Source of the DNA: Pleurodeles waltl
Lineage: Eukaryota > Chordata > Amphibia > Caudata > Salamandridae
Direction: 5' to 3'
NCBI RefSeq assembly: GCF_031143425.1
Contig: NC_090446.1
Span: 654,369,717-654,433,716 of the forward strand
DNA length: 64,000 nucleotides
Part shown: positions 16,100 to 27,797 of the stretch, piece after piece
Layout: each line of letters opens with the position of its first letter
How positions within the stretch are numbered: the stretch's first letter is position 1
Position numbers and translations under genes: made by a program
The notes under the pieces: generated by a model
Databases searched by the model: none
What the model saw: the letters and a program-made list of their open reading frames with translations, nothing else
Told to the model about the DNA's origin: nothing

Positions 16100-18065
16100 A
16101 CCAGTGACAAATAGAACCTACAAGAGTGAGATAAAGCAACAGATAGGATCAAGGTGTGGATTAAAGAGTCATGAGAAGGAATCAAGTCTACACAGCCTCG
16201 GTATTGTTTTTCCCAACTTTCAATGCCACAGACACCCGGCTTCTGAGCAAACCTTTGATCCCAGGAACATATTCTTTTACAAATTAAGCACAGCTACTAC
16301 ACCGATCTTACTGGGCATTTCAGTAGCATTTGATATGGTAAACCATCAGATATTCATTCATAAACGTAATTGCTTTGGAATTCACAGCCCTGCAGTAACA
16401 TTTTGAGACTTTGCAAGTAATCAAACACAAGAGCAGAGCTCCCTCTGTCTGCATGCCTCTGCAACATAAATGTTCTTCCTGTGGCTTCATTACCTCAGCC
16501 ATTAGGTTTCACTTTCTAAGTGTAGATAATACCCAAGCCACCAGTGACTTAGAGGCCATGTCAGACGATTTACACCAATGTTTAGCTAAAGTGAAAGCCT
16601 CGGTGAGTCATAATCAATTGAAACTGAATACGGATAAGAGAGACTGCCTTCTTATGTCCTGTCATCTTTCTGGCAAGTTCCTTTCTGGCCCAAGAACTAT
16701 GGGTACATCCTACCCCTCTAATCTATGCTAAAAACCTTAGGGTTAATTCGTCTCACATCTCACACTTGTTTCCCAAATTAAAACAGTGACTAGCTCCTGT
16801 TTTTATCACCTCCGCATTCTGAAAATGATTCTGATTTGTTTTTCCTTCTCACATAATGTGCAAATCATAAACACATTTATTGCCTCTCCTCTTGATTATT
16901 GTACTGCTCACTATCTTGTTTTACAGGATAGTCACTTTTGCCCCTTGCAACTGGTGCAAAATATGGAAGCCAGAATAATTACAGGCCTTTGGAAATGGTA
17001 ACGTGAAGCTCCTTTCCACTGGTTAAGCAACGGGCCATATTCAAATCCCTTTACATACTGCAATATACACTATGGGGCAGATTTACAAGGCCCTTGGGTC
17101 ACTGGAGTGTCACTTTTTGTGACGCTCTGGTGGCGCTATGCAGTGCACCACATTTACAAGGCGGCGCTAGGGCTCTTTTTGTGGATTAACGCATCCTTAT
17201 AAATATGGACCCCTCTGATGCAGTTTTCTATGTCAGAAGGGCATGCAATGGGTGTTGTTGTGGGTATTGCACTACAACACCCATTGCTTTTGATGCTGCC
17301 CCAGATTTACAAGAAGTCACAAATCTGTGGCGTGGCATGACAAGGAGGAATACTTTTATTCCTCCTAGTTTTTGCTTTTTCCCTGTGTGATGCATTCTGC
17401 AGGGTATGTAGAAAGAGTAGAAAGAGCAAAAGGCCATGAATGATTGTTTATGTGCAGGGAGGTGTCCCTTCCTGCATATAAACAATCATTCAACAATGAC
17501 GATTTGCTACTTCTATGTGTGCTGCAATCCGCAGCACACAAAGAAGTGCCAAATTGCCAGTGTAGATTGTTTCTGTGCAGGAAGGGACAGGACACTTTCC
17601 TGCACATACACAATCATTCCCTTCAACGCAGACACCCTTTCACTATGGTGCAAGAGTGCCTGCGTTGATGTTGGCAGCTGTATTTAGTACCGGTGCAGGA
17701 GGAAACAAAGGGGTGCACTGCATTTTAGTAATTACGGCGCATCCCTGAGTTTCTAAAGTGATGGGGCACGGCGCAGCAAATTTTGGCGCAGCACCACGTT
17801 GCACCACTTTGTTGTAAACTTTGCACTATATGCTAAGCTTGGTGTACCTCGAACTTCATTTTTTAAGATGGTATCATCTATTCCAGACACTTAGATCACA
17901 GCATCAGGTTCTTCTTCAGGTTCCAAAGTGAAGAGATCCAGATTCAATGGCCGTGTCTTCTTGGTGGCCGAGACCTGCAACTGGAATCTTTTCCCGCTTG
18001 CTCTGCATAGCTAGACTAATGTTTGGAAATATTGAATAGCTTTAAAGATCTTGCTTGAACCCTAT
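16100..18065 (+). pseudogene. L2-like LINE remnant, plus strand, split by a MITE
   Basis: Plus-strand ORF2 fragments in several frames. Around 16320-16360 is an RT block with SVAFDMVNHQI; 16540-16660 has DLHQCLAKV and NQLKLNTDKRDCLL; 16850-17000 has SPLDYCTAHYL and LQLVQNMEARIITGL; near 17015-17070 is the HWL block followed by KQRAIFKSLYIL. The reading breaks at the MITE at 17074. It resumes after 17825, where 17910-18010 encodes RSRFNGRVFLVAETCNWN, the usual position of the LINE C terminus. Stops and frameshifts are numerous. The copy therefore predates the MITE. Confidence 0.8.
17074..17821 (+). mobile_element. MITE inserted in the L2-like LINE
   Basis: The left end is GGGGCAGATTTACAAGGCCC. 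The right end is less clear, although its complement AGTTTACAACAAAG resembles the left AGATTTACAAGG. The interior contains stem-loop segments such as GGTGTCCCTTCCTGCA with matching GCAGGAAGGGACA, which recur in related copies at 27.8, 37.7 and 56.0 kb. LINE coding sequence reads up to the left edge and continues beyond the right edge, which fixes this as an insertion. TACACTAT before and TGCACTAT after match at 7 of 8 positions. That could be an 8-base duplication of hAT type, but the terminus is not a typical hAT end, so the superfamily is uncertain. Confidence 0.7.
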
Positions 18066-19640
18066 AATTAGTAGCATTTTGCTACCTACTTCTCTGTACC
18101 TGCATTCTCAGTTTAAATATGTCCATGGGTGGATGAATACTTTAGAAAAGCTAAAATAAAGTTAGAAAGACCCCTTCCATTTAGCCCCAGTGTTTGTTCT
18201 GGGTCTGCTGCGAAGACGTATCGATGAATGGAGTGTTTGGTTTTATGGGGAAATTACTTTTGGCAAAGAATGGAGATACAAAGGGGGTAAAAATCTAAAG
18301 TGTCATTCCTGCTGTCAAGAAGTGATGTGATTGTTGGATCAAAATTGATCATTGGCACACCAAAAATGCCCTTTAAGCATCTGCACACCCAGATTTTTTA
18401 AGTTTCTTCTTCTGAAAATACTATTGGTTGTTCCTGCCCGATTTCATGTTGCATGGGGCTTCGAGATTTTCTTTCCCTTTTCCCAAGTGCAGGCTACGGA
18501 CACAAAGGCAATCCACAATGAAACAAGAGAAGCGGTCAGCTTCAGACATTTCAGCCAGGCTTCGGGTTTGAAAAAGCGTTAGAGGATGGATGCACTGTTG
18601 TGGAAACATGTAAAAAAGGCATTGCTTTGTTTGAAGTGATGGGTAGGTAAAAAAACAATCAAAAAACTGCAACGATAACTACTTTTAGCAAATATTGTAG
18701 CTTAGATTGATGTCTCGGCTCTGCTCAATAATGTAATACACTGAAAAGCTTGTATTACAGATGCATTGGACTATGCAACACTTGAAAAGAACAAGATTTA
18801 AAAATATTTATTTAATAGCTTGTAAAAATGTATTTATTTCTCATGTTGGCATTGTCCTATAGAATATTTGTAAAGCATTAGAATGGCCTGTTTCTTAGCA
18901 AGTCATTTTGCCAGGTATACAATGACACAAATTGATATTGCCGCTCTGTATGTTATCAAAATAAGTGTGACTGGGAAAGATAAAATAACAGATGTCAATA
19001 ATTTTCTGCAGCCATCTATGCTCTGGCTCTATTTGTGTCCGGGACCTATGGGAAATAAGCAAAATTTAATTATGCGTTTGTACATTTATTTTCTATGTTT
19101 ACTAGAAAACCTCCAGTTTCTTATGGACTCTGGACTCCATGTTCGTTGAATATGATAGTCACATTCAACCAATCCTCCAGGTTTTGTGACTAGTGTTCAT
19201 AACAGAGAGGACTGAGCAATATAACTTATTAAGCATCAATGTGCATCAAACAGGATCAATATGTCATCATTTAGAATATGCATTTCTTGCGGATGCGGAG
19301 AAATGAAGGTCCTATTTCTGCAAACACAACAAATGTATTAGCGCACTCTAGTAATACAAATGCACTTTTTGCTCTGAAGTGTCACTAAAGTACCAACAAA
19401 TTAAATTAAGGATTGGCAAAGCCTGACCTGTGTAGGTTTGGCCCGTGCAAGCTGGTGCAATGATTACATTTTTTTAAAAACATATATTGCAACCAAATGC
19501 CAAAACATTAGAAAGAATACAAAAGATACCACTTAAATGTGGTAACCACAATTTCATAATGCTATTCCAAAGCCTGTTCCGTTGAAATCTAGCCTACTCA
19601 AGAATTGTGTGAGAGGTTGTCAGAATTCTTCGAACAGAAT
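18066..19640. other. No gene; unique-looking, AT-rich, possible conserved non-coding block
   Basis: No transposon motifs recognised. The part around 18880-19090 is AT-rich, with homeodomain-like TTTAATTATGCG and GTCAATAATTTTC. It is non-repetitive as far as I can see and could be conserved non-coding DNA, which needs a cross-species alignment. Confidence 0.35.
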
Positions 19641-21280
19641 ATTGGGGTGATTTAAGCTGGGTTCAATAATAACAAGTTAGGGCCGGTCAGACTGGAGTGG
19701 CTCCCATTCATCATCCCTGTGAGTGCTAAACTAACTTGTTGAGTTTCAGTCAACCACACTGAAGCTATATTAATATGCTATTAGGGCTTGCGTATCTGGT
19801 TTGCCTGTGAAGCCTTGTCCTGCAGTAATTCTTATGAAAGCCATGGATGCTGTCAATCCTATTTTGAATTCTATCTTAAATTTGTACTTAACACATGACC
19901 TCTTGCCGGAAAGATGGAAGATGGGGATAGTTGAACCCCAGGTGAAGAAGCCAGCAGCGGATCCCAAAATCTTGACCTATTACTTGCTTCCTGCTCTAGT
20001 TAAAGATTGTGAGAAACTAATAAATGCACAACTCATGGAATATCTGAAGAGGATCAAACTTTTACATTCCTTCCAGTCAGGATTTTGAGCGTGGATTTCT
20101 ATAGTCAGCACTTCTTGAAGTTTCTGAGTCTCTAAAGATCACCCTTGACAATAGGAACAGCACCATTCAAAATCTACTTCATTTATTAGTGGCATTTGAC
20201 ACAGTGTCACATGCTCTACTCTTACAGCTCCTTGCGAAGATTGGAATTTGAGACTGAGCTTCGCTATGGCTTCACTCATTTCTCACAGTCAGAAAACAGG
20301 GGGTCATGGTCAGTGATTTCAGCTCAGGGGAAAAACTGCTAAAATACAGGGTCCCTCAGGGCACATCTCTTAGTCCAACATTGTTCAATGATTATATGTC
20401 TCCATTGGTCTTTCTTAAAGAATCCTTTGGATCACTACCACTTCATGTGCAGATGATACACAGGTGATCCTACTGTTTGGTAAGAATTTGCTTATTTCCA
20501 AATTGAATTCCAAGAATTCTCACCCAAGTAATCAGTTGGATGTAATCATCCAAAGTGGAGCGTAATCATCTAAAGTGTGATACTGAGAAAACTGGTATTC
20601 TCTGTTTGGGAAAGACACTTTTTATGCTCTGGGTTGGTGGGCAGATGGGCATGTCATCTCTCACCATCCTTTTGCTCTGGCAAGAAATTAAGGGGCGAAA
20701 TTTGAGAGTGATTTATCTTTCCATCCACCAATTCTGATGGTGTTTCTCTCTCTCTTAAAATTGCCTAAAAAGCTTTTGGAGTTTCTCCTTTTAGCTGCCC
20801 AGAAGACAGTGGTTCATGCATTAATCCCTTCTAAGATTGACCTTTGAAATAGTCTCTTCTTAAGGCATTCTAAATACCTAATCAACAGATTGCAGATTGT
20901 GCAAAATGTTGCTGCCAGACCAGCGCTCAAATTCCCTCATAGGAGTTCTGTATCCAAGTGATTTACGGTAATCCACCGGCTACCTGTGCAGAAACGGATC
21001 CTGTTAAAATCTTTGACCATAGTCTTTAGATCCTTTCCAAAAATATCTTTCAGACCATTTGATATGCTATGTTATGTAAGAAATTTCAAAGATACGCTAA
21101 TATTAAACTCTTAAGGATTTCTAACTTCAGAATAATTACTAGGGTTGTAAGATCCCTCTTCTGTTTTAGAAACCAACGTTTTGAATCAGCTCCCTATTTC
21201 CCTTCGTCAGGTTGAAAATTAAGATATTTGCTGTTCTCCTTACCAAACCTTTTGCATTTTTCATTGTTTGGTGTTTACTC
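19641..21280 (+). pseudogene. L2-like LINE remnant, plus strand, third copy
   Basis: The plus frame at 19801-20088 contains the N-terminal RT block: NLYLTHDLLPERWK, KKPAADPK and the end LLHSFQSGF. 20160-20240 continues with LVAFDTVSHALLLQLLAKIGI; 20345-20390 has YRVPQGTSLSPTLFN; the following part matches the catalytic ADD-type loop region but is damaged. Near 20890-21060 are LQIVQNVAA, the HRLPVQKRILLKSL block and RPFDML. The block order is that of L2/CR1 ORF2. The open part stops at the TGA after the first block, and later blocks are in other frames. Ends are approximate. Confidence 0.8.
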
Positions 21281-22099
21281 TTTAATCACTAGTAACTTGG
21301 AACAGTACTTTTGCCTTAGACCAATATCAGGAAGCCTCTGGGGTAGCAGTGCACTTTACAAGTAACCATTTTGTTCTGTTGTTTAAAGTAGGAAACAAAT
21401 CACTGTTACACTTAATGTTAATTAAACAGGACAGATACTTCCTAGCAGACATTGTACTTTATTTCAATGCATGTCACAGTCAATTGTCATTCTATTTGGC
21501 TGGAAAGAGGGGTACTACTGGTAACTGCTGTAACAAAACAGCATAGTTTAACAACAATATTATGATTAAAAAATTTAAAAGTCTAAAGAATGGATCAAAA
21601 GTCATTTACCAAGTATAGTATTGACCCACTATCAGTGAAGCTATATGATGTGGTAGAGAAAGGACACCTGCTAATAAATATATTATCAGTAGGACAGCTT
21701 CGCCTTTCATTTATTGGAGGGAGTGCATGATTCACTAAAGAGACTTTTGATTTTTTATATCCATCTTTAGAAACATGCCTCTGGACAGATGTGTTTCAAT
21801 AGTTTGCCTGCTCTTTTATTCTGCAAACAACTGAGATGTAATTTAATAACATACCTCCTAACTTAATAGAGTGTCTGCTTCTAACTGTGAGCTCTAGCTA
21901 ATTATACTTTAAGGACTGTCATTAGCTCCACCTAAGTTGCAGCTACATCTAATGCAGAACCACTAACTGTGCTACTCTCACTTGCTGACCTTTGATCACC
22001 ATCAGTAGGAGAGCTTTACTTGTCTACTTGTGCCTTGTAAGTAATTGCAATACTAGTTCAGATGGGTGAGAAATCACCTCAAATAATAAGTACAACCCT
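21281..22099. other. No gene seen
   Basis: AT-rich stretch without recognisable repeat termini or coding remnants between the third LINE and the LTR starting at 22100. Confidence 0.5.
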
Positions 22100-22689
22100 T
22101 GTTAGGGTGAACAACAAAAGTAACTAAATAAACCTTTTCTTAATCCTCTGATGGGTTGGCACAAAGCTGTCCGGCTTAACTTAGGGGCAATGTGTAAAGT
22201 ATTTATGCATTAATAAAACAGTAACAAAGTAGAAACACAGCACAAGAAAAATCTCAAACCAATTTACAGAAATAGTGTACATTTTATTGATTTAAATGAC
22301 ATTGAAATGACAAGAATCCTATAAGTAGAACGAGGAATACGCATTTTCAAAGTTTTAATTAAAAATAGAACCAAAAGCCAAAAAGAGTAGTTAGCTGGTT
22401 GCGCTAGATTGGTTCAAAGTCAAACATAAAGCCGACTGTGATCAAGCCTGGGTCAGCTACAGGGACTAGGTTCATCCGTGTGGAAAGTTTACCTTTTTAC
22501 TGCAAAACCTTAATGGAGAAAACAGGGTCATTCGGGAGCGCGGCCAGGGGTAGGTTCACTTCTTTGGCAATACAAAAATTTTGCGCCCGGCCATTGGGCC
22601 CCCTCTGTCCCATGAAGCACGTTCCTCAAAAGGGAGGGGCAACAGTTAGGAATAGGACGTTCAAGTTACACATGATTAGTGTAAGTGAC

Positions 22690-23030
22690 TGGAGACGTGA
22701 TAACTGATAATTTTAGTTTATAGGAGTTTATTTCAGTTGTTCTAAAAGAGAAGCATATATCCACCTGGTCCTGAAGAAGCGTCACTGGATCCAATTGGAT
22801 CCAATTGGACCATAAAGACGCGAAACATGTTGACCCTTTTTAGGGATGGTTTGGTAATTCCACACCTCCCGTCCTCCAATAAGTGTGGTTGAGAGTGTTT
22901 TGATGATTATTCTCATTATTCTCATTTCACTCTCCTCATCATTTTTTCATCTTGGCCTTCACCCTCTATGGTTTAATAAAATTGTTACCCCCAGGTTTAG
23001 GGTCCTGAGCCAATTTTAATCTCTAATGTA
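22690..23030 (+). mobile_element. Penelope-like retroelement 3' remnant (inferred)
   Basis: Contains the hammerhead-like motif at 22767-22835, followed about 135 bases later by TTTAATAAAATTG, a polyadenylation-like signal. The same arrangement (motif, then ATAAA) is seen on the minus strand at 61.4-61.6 kb. Hammerhead motifs with very short stem III are established in Penelope-like elements. No reverse transcriptase or GIY-YIG remnant is visible, so the family assignment rests on the ribozyme motif. Boundaries are estimates from the break in LTR similarity. Confidence 0.45.
22767..22835 (+). ncRNA. Hammerhead-like ribozyme motif 1
   Basis: Stem I strand GGTC (22767-22770) is followed by core CTGAAGA (22771-22777), which fits CUGANGA. 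Stem II is GCGTC (22779-22783) paired with GACGC (22817-22821). Core GAAA (22822-22825) overlaps a very short self-complementary stem III, ACATGT (22825-22830). T at 22831 would be the cleavage-site H residue, and GACC (22832-22835) closes stem I perfectly. One extra A (22778) lies between the core and stem II, a departure from the strict consensus. The tiny stem III suggests activity, if any, as a dimer, as described for Penelope-like elements. Cleavage cannot be shown from sequence. Confidence 0.55.
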
Positions 23031-25481
23031 ACTCTTCTCTCCCTTTTTCTCCTTCCAAGCTCACTTTTGGGGTCTTGGCACCATTGACTAAAGATCTCCG
23101 GCAAAGAGCCCCCCTACGGGGGTTGCCCGTCAGACATTGCAGTGCCGGTCTGACTAGGAGCAATTCCGGTGATGAAGCATGACACCCATTAGGGTGTGTG
23201 AGGAATCTTGTTCCTAGAATTAGGACTTCTCCATTTCCTGTCTTTTTCTTTTGGAACAGTGTATTTTGATGTGTGATGAAAACAGGGTCATCAATAGGTC
23301 TCAGGGGCAAGCTGCAAGCTGGATCTGAAGCAGAACTCAACAACAATGGGTTGCTGAATAACAGGTTCCTGGTGCAGTTGTTGATGAAAGTGGGAAATGT
23401 TCAATTGGGAAAAGTTGGTTTCCCTGCCCAGGAAGGCCTCCACCGTGATTGGATGCTGCTCTGTATAGGTCCCTTTGATGCCCTCTAAGTTCAGTATTAG
23501 AAACTTATCTGGAAGTCAGATCTCCATCAGCGGGGCAAACCTGAAAGCTGACCAGCAATTCAACAGCGATGGCTGCAGCTTTGTTGACGATCCCGGTCTC
23601 TGACAGCTTTTCAGGCAAAATAAGTTTGCAAAAAGTTCCACTTCTTGCAGTCTGGGGACAAGTGGAGTACTGTTTAACAACAGCCAAGGGTCCAAAAGCT
23701 ATGGGGCACCACTTGGGGGTAAGACCCACTTAAACAAAGGACTGTTTGATACTGGTCATCTGGACAATTGCAGGAAAAGTATTCTCTGGAGCTTGCTGTG
23801 TCCCTATATCTCAGACAGGAGGTCTGCACACTGACCCTTGGAGTCATTTTTCAGTTCTGGGTTCAAAGCAAGCAGGTCCAGTCTTCCTTACATTTCAGAC
23901 AGTAGGGTAGTCCTTCCTCTGTTCTTCAAACGTCAAAGAGTTTTCTGAGGGTACTGGAGATGTCACACCTAAGTCTAGTGCCAGACTTTGCGTGGGGGGA
24001 ATAAGCCTGGCCACTTTCTAATCAATGGGGTGAACGTCCCGAAGGATGACCCTAACCCCTTTGCAGTGCTTCCTGTTTATTTTATTGTAAACTATCCTAC
24101 AGTGCCCCCCTCTACCTAAATCAAACATCCAACATGACAAAACTGTTTTCCCTCAATCAGAGCTCCCTGTGCCCTCCCAGAGGTGTGGCTATTGGAACGG
24201 GCAAACTTTCCCTTGTGGTCACTCCAAACCAGTTCTGGGGTACCTTTCCCTTCCACTGGAATTGGAGCCAAGCTGGCGAGGAAGACAAAGAGAGGCAGGC
24301 CTAGGAGGGAGCAGCTGCCAGCAATAGAGTAGGCATTTGTTGAAGCACAGGAAGGGGCCAAGCACAGCCCCCAGGGTCATTATGGTCAAAGAAGAAAAAC
24401 ACCTCCAGAATCCCAAGCCCTTTGTCCACTGTCTGGGAGCAACCCACATCTCAACACAGAGGAGCCAGTCTAAAAAGACTAATTTTTGAAATAGTAATAT
24501 AAAATCAGACTTTACCATTAAGTTGGATTTTTACATTACTATTTAAATGAGCAGTTGAATCATATTTCTAGCAGCTTTCAAAATGAAATTAAGCACTAAA
24601 AGTTATAGTGTAACCCTGTGCTTAATTTGAGAGGGTGGTTTCCAGTGCTCTGTACTGGCACCTAATTGACAACACCGGTGTTTGTGGTAGTCTGAAACAA
24701 GGTGGCACAGTCTATCTAATTTAGAGGTGAGCACAACAACAGTTAATTATCATTAAATATACAATAAAGTGACTATTACCTACAGCCCAATTCATTCTTA
24801 TAGCTTTGGTGATTGGACTAGTCTAAATTGTCACACCTGTAGGAGTGTGATAGTTAGTATTTGTGTTGTTACTATCATTGGCAGCAGTGGCAAAGACAAT
24901 GTGTAGTGCAAGTTACAGTGGCCTCCTGATGAGTGCCCTAGCACTTATTTATTTTACAAATTAAGCACTGGTGTGACCCAGTGTGTCCTAAATGACTTTG
25001 GATGTTTTTCACTGCCAGGATATGTAATACATTAAATATACATTCCCTACTTTTAGTTATAAGCATGAGCAGCCACTTATAAGCATTAGAGAGGAAGATT
25101 TAGGACTGGTGCAGGTTATATATTGCCCGTTGAAATGGCAGTTTAAAGCTACCCACCCAGGCTGCAGGGCCAGGCCTGGAGACATATTTATTGGTCCCAC
25201 TTTAGTGGGTGGCAAAATGACTGCAGCAGCCCACTAGAACCATTTAATTGACTGATCCTGTGTACATGTAGTGCCATATACTAGAGACTTAAAGAGTAAA
25301 TTAAATGTGCCAATCAGGAATATGCCAAGTTTACCATGTTTAAATAGAGAGTGCGAGCATTTTACCACTTGTTACCAGGAGTAATGTTTGCAGAGCCCTA
25401 TGGCAAACAAAAACAGGTTCAACAAAAGAAAGCAAAGCACTGTGAGGGGGGAAATACCAACAAAAGATGGTATTTCTAACA

Positions 25482-25611
25482 CCCATGATACACTCATAAG
25501 GTTCATTATTTTATTTTGGTGAGGAAAATGGACAACAGACATCATATGACCAAAGACTAGAAAATATTCACACCAGTGAATAACGAAAAAGTTGAAAAGC
25601 TGTTTGTTGAA

Positions 25612-25616
<5 letters not shown>
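25482..25616. other. Short spacer between the LTR and the LINE tail
   Basis: No features recognised; the stretch ends at the AATC repeat that forms the tail of the minus-strand LINE. Confidence 0.5.
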
Positions 25617-25644
<28 letters not shown>

Positions 25645-26095
25645 GTCATTTGTTAAGCGCGCTACTCACCAGGCAGGGTCTCAAGGTGCCAGGGTGGGAC
25701 GGGGTGGAGGCTACTGCTCGAAAAGCCAGGTCTTGAGATGCTTTCTGAAGGTCGGAAGGTCCTGGGTCAGACGTAGGTTGACAGGGAGGGAGTTCCAGGT
25801 CTTGACGGCGAGGTGGGAGAAGGATCTGCCGCCGGCTGTGGTACAGTGGATGCGGGGATGGTGGCGAGGTTGGCGGAGCGGCGATTGGCATGTCGGGACG
25901 TGGTAGTGGAGACACTCATTGAGGTAGGCAGGGCCGGCGTCGTGGAGAGCCTTGTGAGCATGGATCAGGAATTTGAAGATGATCCTTTTGTTGACGGGGA
26001 GCCAGTGGAGGTCTCTGAGGTGGGCTGAGATGTGTTTGTGGCGAGGGAGGTTGTGGATGAATCTTGCTGAGGCGTTCGGAATGCAATGAAGATCA
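25617..26095 (-). pseudogene. L2-like LINE, 5'-truncated 3' end with (GATT)n tail
   Basis: On the minus strand, from about 26090, one long frame reads SARFIHNLPRHKHISAHLRD, LHWLPVNKRIIFKFLIHAHK, ALHDAGPAYLNE, then RSFSHLAVKTWNSLPVNLR and FRKHLKTWLFEQ, ending in a stop. This is the C terminus of an L2-clade ORF2. A short 3' UTR with GTAGCGCGCTTAACAAATG follows, then a (GATT)n tail, seen as AATC repeats at 25617-25644 on the plus strand. The copy is 5'-truncated, as usual for LINEs, and its reading frame is much better preserved than in the other three LINE copies, so it is probably the youngest. Plus-strand frames here are shadows. Confidence 0.9.
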
Positions 26096-27797
26096 TTTTT
26101 GTAAAATATATTAAACCCAGTCCACTACGACAAAAACAAACCAGAACATCTAAAAATTATTAAAACAACTTTCAAAATCAGCACCTTTTAATGCCAGTCC
26201 CTCAAGACATGAGTGGAGGTAGAAAGTTTAGTCCTCCATAGGGAGGAGTCCAGAAGACTGCGCCAGCAGCTGACAGCCACTGACTGGGATGTCTTGACTG
26301 ACACAACTGCAGATGATGACCCCGTAATCCTAAACAGTCTTTATCTTACGGAAGGTTCCATGGCTCTTTCCACGGGCCTGATTATTCCTATTTAAACCAC
26401 TGTATTACAGTACCCTATGGCACATAGTTTAACATGTTCTATTTTGCCAGTCACCTGCCATGTAGTGGGATCGAGACCCTCTCCCTACACCTTATGCTGC
26501 AGCTTTGTTTTTATCCGACCCCCATTGTTCCACCCATTGTTGCGCTCTCAGGTTACTACATTACATATCTTAATATCTGGTGCCTTACACCAACATGTAA
26601 CTAGCGCACTTGGTGTCTCGTACCTTGCTATATGTTGTTGTTCTAAAATGTTAATACAAATAATTTTAAAAAACAGTAATAGTAAATAATGAAAAACCAG
26701 AATAGAGGCTGCTGTACTAAAACGTGTTATAATTGACTGTCTTCTAAACTTACTGAAAGCTGTTCTGGAAGAAGAATATGTAACGAAGGCCACCATGGCA
26801 GGGAAAATAAAGATGAAAACGAGTAAGGCGGATTTGAAATAGCAGTGGTGGGGAAACAGTTACTTGGTTAGATGGTAAAGATATGGAGAGGCAGGAGATG
26901 TATTTGTAAAAAACGAACAGAAGAGATGGAGTAGAGGTGGGGTCCAACAGAGATCCCCGATAAAGGGAACAGTCGATGATAATGGGGAGAGGGCGCATGG
27001 TGGTGGTAGAAGGTGGAAAGGAACGCCCGCCATCTTCTGGGAACTCTGCAGCTCATATTTAATGAACTTTTACAACTATCTTTAGTAAGCTCAGAGGCTC
27101 TTAAAATTGTGTGTGTGGGGGGGGGGGGGGGGAACAATAGATCTGCTTTCCACTGAAAAACAAACAAAAAAGAAACAAAAATTTATTGTTTTCCGAACAT
27201 AGTGCATCTATGAGATAAAGAATTTAAATGTGTGATGACCCTTTGTACTTTATGTATGTAAAACAGTCCCTCAGACATTGCAAGACAAGTACTCTATAAG
27301 AGGTGCATGCACCAAAGAAGAGCCAAACGCTAAAACCATGAGGTGAGTAATTTACTGCTGGGCGAAGCCAAGGTGATTGTATGCATACTTTACAGCAGTA
27401 TTAGCTGTAGGTAATGCATGGAGCTGCACTGTCAAGCCCACCCCTACAAAAAGGGGATACTGAAGCTTTTATCAAGTTGACACCTCGGAAATTTAATTAA
27501 TTTTGAACAATTCGCGGAAACAGCTTTTTGAAAAATGTTTCTCCAGAGGGCTTCCAGCCGTTTTTTTTTCATCTAGATGATATACTTCCACTTAACTTTC
27601 ATCTTAGCCCATGAATCCTGGCCAGAAAATGTCATCTTCTCACCCTTGTGAGTTAGATAATTTGTGTCATTGAAGTGGGCAGTAAAAACACTTCTTATTT
27701 ATCCTGTTCAGAACGGAATTAGTACCCATCAAATACAAAAACAAGCAATTTAAGTTACATTGTGAGTTTAGCTTTTTCACAAATAAAATACGTCTCT
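26096..27797. other. No convincing gene; poly-G run near 27.12 kb
   Basis: The plus frame at 26213-26395 includes LTATDWDVLTDTTADDD, vaguely like the linker between endonuclease and RT in non-LTR elements, but it is too short to call. The rest is AT-rich with a purine-rich part near 26.87-27.03 kb. No terminal repeats were found. Confidence 0.35.
27109..27132. repeat. (GT)n and poly-G tract
   Basis: A short GT run leads into 16 consecutive G residues, a potential G-quadruplex and a likely place for sequencing or assembly length errors. Confidence 0.9.

Larger units (their letters stand above)
22100..25481 (-). mobile_element. Long LTR (probable solo LTR) of the TGTTAG family, minus strand, with nested insertions
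   Basis: Bounded by TGTTAG at 22100 and CTAACA ending at 25481, the TG...CA form of an LTR. The right part, read from the minus strand, matches the starts of the LTRs at 36329 and 53156 and the end of the one at 38020-40218: AACATGGTAA, TGGCATAT, AATTTACT, TAAGTC and TAGTA blocks in the same order, then the GTGCCACCCAC-like block. The left part shares GGCAATGTGTAAAGTATTT and AATAAAACAGTAAC with 38170-38215. Its 3.4 kb is longer than the 2.2 kb copy at 38020, explained in part by the Penelope-type fragment near 22.69-23.03 kb. No internal coding region is present, so a solo LTR is the simplest reading. Confidence 0.75.

Noticed and set aside
25617..25644. Independent AATC microsatellite
   Set aside because: It is the 3' tail of the adjacent minus-strand LINE.
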